A DNA stretch of 40,123 nt from a virus: positions 1-40,123 of IMG/VR virus record IMGVR_UViG_3300042010_000015, one strand, 5' to 3'. Positions within the stretch are counted from its first letter, which is position 1. Each line of letters starts with the position of its first letter. Shown here piece by piece: positions 37,339-40,123 of this stretch. The translations under genes and the position numbers were made by a program. The notes under the pieces are model-generated. The model was not told the DNA's origin. It saw only the letters and a list, made by a program, of their open reading frames with translations, and searched no databases.

Positions 37339-37623
37339 ATGAATGTAGCGATGTTGGCATTGGCAACTGTCAAAAGTTTCCGTGGCTATGCTGTGGTAAA
37401 AGGAGTTGTACAAGTGTCTAATAGTGAGCTTGTCAAGCACTTAGACGACACTTATGCAGAAGTGACAATTTGTGGTCTGAATGTCAAGCCGGGGGGCGCT
37501 CTTCTGCAATTGGCACCGATTCAATTCGAAGCTATCAAGCGTGAGTTTCAAGAAGAGCTACAGTATGGCCTTCAAGGCCAGCTAGCGGCCTGTAACGATG
37601 TTGATATTGATTGGCACGATTAA
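37339..37623 (+). CDS. Small protein, unknown function
   Basis: 94 residues from ATG 37339 (AAGGA 9 bases upstream); TTG 37330 with AGGAG 10 bases upstream would add three residues. Mixed alpha/beta, acidic C-terminus ending DIDWHD, no motif. Own promoter and terminator, which indicates an independently expressed early gene. Confidence 0.6.
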   Translation: MNVAMLALATVKSFRGYAVVKGVVQVSNSELVKHLDDTYAEVTICGLNVKPGGALLQLAPIQFEAIKREFQEELQYGLQGQLAACNDVDIDWHD

Positions 37624-37638
37624 TGCTGTAGCCTGAGG

Positions 37639-37663
37639 AAAGCCCCGCCTGTCGGGGCTTTTT
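37639..37663 (+). terminator. Rho-independent terminator
   Basis: AAAGCCCCG-CCTGT-CGGGGCTTTTT, a strong GC stem and T-run, 16 bases after the stop at 37623. Confidence 0.92.
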
Positions 37664-37692
37664 CATTACTGAAAAATAATTTGAAAATTTCC

Positions 37693-37720
37693 TTGACTCT
37701 CGTCCTAGGGGTGCTAGTCT
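37693..37720 (+). promoter_or_regulatory. Weaker sigma70-type promoter for the DndB-like gene
   Basis: TTGACT (37693-37698), a 16-base spacer and TAGTCT (37715-37720). The -10 box is poor. The AT-rich stretch upstream (37670-37692) could act as an UP element. Confidence 0.55.
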
Positions 37721-37789
37721 CTTAATCAAGCAAGGCAAACAAGCCAAGCCCAAGCCGAAAGGCAAACCCAACGTTTCAGGAGAAATGCT

Positions 37790-39247
37790 ATGTTCATGCC
37801 TAATGAATCGCTTCCTACTCCACTGACCTCTATCGACAACCTGCTGAAAGAAGCTGACTCTCAAGTCAGACCTGAAAAGGTGTTCATTGGTCACAATCTG
37901 GGGCATCGCACCTTTATTGCCCTGATCCCAATGAAAGACTTCTACGCCATGAGCAAGGTGGCAAACGAGCGCCAGCCTGATGGCTCGCCAGCCACACAAC
38001 GCCCACTCAATGAGGCACACGCCACCGGTCTGGCAAAATACATCCTTCGCGGCATGATTGCAGCGGCTATTGAATACCGCCGCAACTTCAATAAGCCAGA
38101 ATCGCTGGCATTGCATGAGCTTCAACGGGTGATGGGGCCACAAACCTACATGAGCTTGCAGCCTATCGTTTGCAACCTTCGCACCGTTGCCCCCGGTGGC
38201 GCTGGTATCGAAGGAAAGCGGATGGAAGCCGACGGTGAGACGGCCTGCTTTAAAGTGTTCCTTGGTCAGCGTGACATGCTGTATGTGATCGATGGTCAGC
38301 ACCGTCGTTATGCGATGGATTTGGTTTTCGAATTCCTGACTGAAATCAGGCTCAATCGGAAATATCCACGCAAACCAAAACTCTTTGAAGGCAACTTCAA
38401 GGAACCAATCCCTACCGAAGTGCTGGCGGCATGGGACGAATGCGACGAAGTTGCACGGGGCTTTAGCAAGATCGCTGTAGAGATTCATCTAGGGCTAGGC
38501 GTTCGGGAAGAACAGCAACTGTTCCACGACCTGAATAACCTTGCTAAGAAGGTAGAGCGCTCGCTAGCTCTGAAGTTTGACAGCGCCAACCCTGTTAACC
38601 AGTTCATCCAGAACGAATTGCTGCCTCACATTCTGGACTGGGACGACGTAACAGACGGTGATCAATCCAACTGGAACAAGGATACAGGCCGCTGGACATT
38701 CCGCGACCTTGCAGCGACTAACGCTATCCTGTTCTTGAACAAAACCAGCATTGCCAGTGCCACGCCTGCTGATGTAGAAGAAAAATATGCTACAGCTTGC
38801 AGAGCGTGGGGCGCAATCGCTAACGTTCCGGGCTTTGGTAAGCCGGGGGCAAAAGCCTATACGGTGCTGGCACAGCCTGTAGTCGTCAAGGCTGTAGCAA
38901 AACTGGTGTACGACCTCGGGTTTGGTCGTCGTCGTGACGCTACAGCCGGTGAAGACCTCGAAAGGCTTCTGCAAGGCTTGTCACAAGTCAACTTCAGCCA
39001 CACCAACCCTGTATGGCGGTTTTATGAACTGACTGAACAGGATCGCATCAAGCAAAAGCTTAACGGCTTGCGTGACTATCTGCCTGACGGCGGTGACACT
39101 AACCGGAACATTGGGACGTTCGATAGCCAGAACAAATGGATGAAGTTTGGCACACGCCATAACGACATTTACCCAATCATCGGTGACATGATTCGCTGGA
39201 TGTTGAAACTCCCAAGCCGTACCGCTGAAAAGCCAGACGCGGCGTAA
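37790..39247 (+). CDS. DndB-like DGQHR-domain protein
   Basis: 485 residues from ATG 37790 (AGGAG 7 bases upstream). VIDGQHR (166-172) is the signature of the DGQHR/DndB family, and EEQQLFHDLNNLAKKV (240-255) matches the conserved helix that follows in DndB (EEQQxFxDxN). The fold is ParB-like. In bacteria DndB represses the DNA phosphorothioation operon, and relatives occur in other DNA-modification islands. No Dnd, Dpd or Ssp partner is seen in this window, so the phage may use it to interfere with a host modification or defence system, or for transcription control. It is flanked by its own promoter and terminator. The family call is firm, the role is not. Confidence 0.8.
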   Translation: MFMPNESLPTPLTSIDNLLKEADSQVRPEKVFIGHNLGHRTFIALIPMKDFYAMSKVANERQPDGSPATQRPLNEAHATGLAKYILRGMIAAAIEYRRNFNKPESLALHELQRVMGPQTYMSLQPIVCNLRTVAPGGAGIEGKRMEADGETACFKVFLGQRDMLYVIDGQHRRYAMDLVFEFLTEIRLNRKYPRKPKLFEGNFKEPIPTEVLAAWDECDEVARGFSKIAVEIHLGLGVREEQQLFHDLNNLAKKVERSLALKFDSANPVNQFIQNELLPHILDWDDVTDGDQSNWNKDTGRWTFRDLAATNAILFLNKTSIASATPADVEEKYATACRAWGAIANVPGFGKPGAKAYTVLAQPVVVKAVAKLVYDLGFGRRRDATAGEDLERLLQGLSQVNFSHTNPVWRFYELTEQDRIKQKLNGLRDYLPDGGDTNRNIGTFDSQNKWMKFGTRHNDIYPIIGDMIRWMLKLPSRTAEKPDAA

Positions 39248-39260
39248 CAGCAAACCCCTT

Positions 39261-39285
39261 GCCCCGTCTAATCAACGGGGCTTTT
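39261..39285 (+). terminator. Rho-independent terminator
   Basis: GCCCCGT (39261-39267) and ACGGGGC (39275-39281) with a 7-base loop, followed by TTTTC. Confidence 0.88.
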
Positions 39286-39309
39286 CTCCATCTAGGAGGG
39301 TTGGCAGAC

Positions 39310-39405
39310 ATGACACCTGTAGAAAGAATCATCATAACCGTATTGACATTTATGTTCGTTGTGTGGTTGGTATCGCTATCGGTGCTGTTTTCAATTTCTC
39401 GTTAA
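39310..39405 (+). CDS. Very small one-span membrane peptide
   Basis: 31 residues from ATG 39310 (GGAGG 9 bases upstream) to TAA 39405. After MTPVER almost all residues are hydrophobic, forming one membrane helix. It follows a terminator without an obvious promoter, so expression is uncertain. Confidence 0.48.
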   Translation: MTPVERIIITVLTFMFVVWLVSLSVLFSISR

Positions 39406-39413
39406 AAAGAGTG

Positions 39414-39441
39414 TTGACAAGGATGTTCAACCCTGTAGAAT
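39414..39441 (+). promoter_or_regulatory. sigma70-type promoter
   Basis: TTGACA (39414-39419), a 16-base spacer ending CCCTG and TAGAAT (39436-39441). A leader hairpin AGAAGC/GCTTCT follows before the RBS. Confidence 0.82.
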
Positions 39442-39490
39442 GACCAATATCAGAAGCAAACAAGCTTCTACACTGAAAAGGAATCGCATC

Positions 39491-40000
39491 ATGGCTAAGC
39501 AACCGCAGGTTAATCCGATTGAAACCGCTATCACTGAATACCTGAAAGCTCAAGGTGTTACGTTTCAAGCAACTGGCGGTGTTGCTACCAAGCTGGACGA
39601 GTGGGAGTGTGACAAGTGGCTGTGTGTGTTCAATCGTGCTGGTAAGCCTGCTATGACTACCGACTACCACACTGGCATCGGTCACCGCGTTTTGACTGCC
39701 TATGGTCAAATGGAGCTGAAGCGAGCCGGCAAGGCGTCTGCTGGACACCGTGAAATGATTAAACGGGCAAACTCTAAAGCTGTAGCCCCGTCCGTTGCTG
39801 GCGTTCTTAGCAGCTTGCTTTTTGACTCGAATTCTGCTGAGCAAAACTTTCATGACTGGTGTGATGAATTGGGCTATGATAAAGACAGCATCAAGGCTCA
39901 AGGCATTTACAACGCCTGCTGTGAAAACTTGACAAAAATGCGTTCGTTCTTCACTGGCACCGAACGTCAAGCCATGCAAGAAATCTTGCAGGACTACTAA
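39491..40000 (+). CDS. Conserved phage protein (WCDxxGYDxDS type)
   Basis: 169 residues from ATG 39491 (AAAGGA 7 bases upstream; the frame is open upstream through the promoter). The N-terminal part has WECDKWLCVF and a TGIGHR segment; the C-terminal part has SLLFDS, then FHDWCDELGYDKDS and a helix with NACC. This arrangement is shared by many phage early proteins of unknown function. It has its own strong promoter. Confidence 0.7.
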   Translation: MAKQPQVNPIETAITEYLKAQGVTFQATGGVATKLDEWECDKWLCVFNRAGKPAMTTDYHTGIGHRVLTAYGQMELKRAGKASAGHREMIKRANSKAVAPSVAGVLSSLLFDSNSAEQNFHDWCDELGYDKDSIKAQGIYNACCENLTKMRSFFTGTERQAMQEILQDY

Positions 40001-40008
40001 TCTAGGGC

Positions 40009-40036
40009 TTGCATTGCCCATTCAATTCGGTAGAAT
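40009..40036 (+). promoter_or_regulatory. sigma70-type promoter with perfect flanking inverted repeat
   Basis: TTGCAT (40009-40014), a 16-base spacer and TAGAAT (40031-40036). GCCCATTC (40016-40023) and GAATGGGC (40033-40040) are perfectly complementary and surround the -10 box. Confidence 0.78.
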
Positions 40037-40065
40037 GGGCCACACACAAACAAAGGATACGCATC

Positions 40066-40123
40066 ATGACACCTTCAGACCTGAAATATCACGTACAGCA
40101 AGCCAACGGCGACAGCCACTATT
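40066..40123 (+). CDS. DUF7447-like phage protein, N-terminal fragment (3' truncated)
   Basis: Only 19 codons are in the window: MTPSDLKYHVQQANGDSHY, from ATG 40066 with AAAGGA upstream. The start resembles the phage family DUF7447 (MTPSDLKxHVE...), often found among early genes. The gene runs off the right edge. Confidence 0.55.
   Translation, partial: MTPSDLKYHVQQANGDSHY

Noticed and set aside
37535-38488. 317-codon open frame on the minus strand opposite the DndB-like gene
   Set aside because: The plus-strand gene has a clear family motif, RBS, promoter and terminator; the minus frame has none.
11910-40040. Hairpin promoters of an N4-type virion RNA polymerase
   Set aside because: The hairpins sit on full -35/-10 host-type promoters, arm and loop sizes vary, and no such polymerase gene is in the window.
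1-40123. Prophage or plasmid origin of the window
   Set aside because: No integrase, repressor, attachment site, partition genes or bacterial chromosomal genes; content is uniformly that of a lytic phage.
1-40123. CRISPR arrays or insertion sequences
   Set aside because: No regularly spaced repeats and no transposase; the repeats seen are short and irregular.

Overview
The window is one continuous piece of a tailed, probably strictly lytic, double-stranded DNA phage of a Gram-negative host. The Gram-negative assignment rests on an overlapping Rz/Rz1 spanin pair. Pseudomonas is the most likely host group, because the phage carries a family PL7 alginate lyase and has many promoters of the host sigma70 type; this is an inference. 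No integrase, CI-like repressor, RNA polymerase, rRNA, tRNA or CRISPR array was found.

Layout. 1-3830 (+): the end of the structural/lysis operon, with a tail protein fragment, a pectate-lyase-fold tailspike, a holin-like protein, Rz/Rz1 and two more membrane/coiled-coil proteins, closed by a strong terminator. 3841-5788 (-): a short island on the other strand with a zinc-binding protein, an Rnl5-type RNA ligase and two small proteins. 5818-5877: divergent promoters. 5884-8243 (+): a long structured leader followed by a seven-gene, translationally coupled operon (DUF4326, CoaB-like ligase, zinc ribbon, HAD phosphatase). 8240-9301: a coiled-coil protein gene and about 360 bases of non-coding, hairpin-rich DNA. 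9324-20559: a T7-type replication module with primase-helicase, family A DNA polymerase, SSB, FEN-type exonuclease, HNH endonuclease and metallophosphoesterase, interrupted by the alginate lyase and a VWA-domain protein. 20612-29539: nucleotide metabolism (dATP/dGTP diphosphohydrolase-like, ThyX, class I ribonucleotide reductase beta and alpha, glutaredoxin, MazG) mixed with small proteins, including a cluster sharing a C-terminal domain that ends in an invariant cysteine. 29620-40123: many small, mostly unknown genes, nearly every one or two with its own strong promoter; this looks like the immediate-early, host-takeover region and includes a DndB-like DGQHR protein and the phage families DUF7227 and DUF7447.

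How it works together. The replication and nucleotide genes form an almost complete autonomous DNA-synthesis set: dNTP production by RNR, ThyX and glutaredoxin, pool cleaning by MazG and the diphosphohydrolase, and T7-like fork proteins. Transcription seems to rely on host RNA polymerase through more than twenty TTGACA/TAGAAT-type promoters. Many of these have an inverted repeat whose arms differ in sequence from promoter to promoter but always flank the -10 box, and some overlap terminators or stop codons. Functions named here come from motifs read by eye; no database search was possible.
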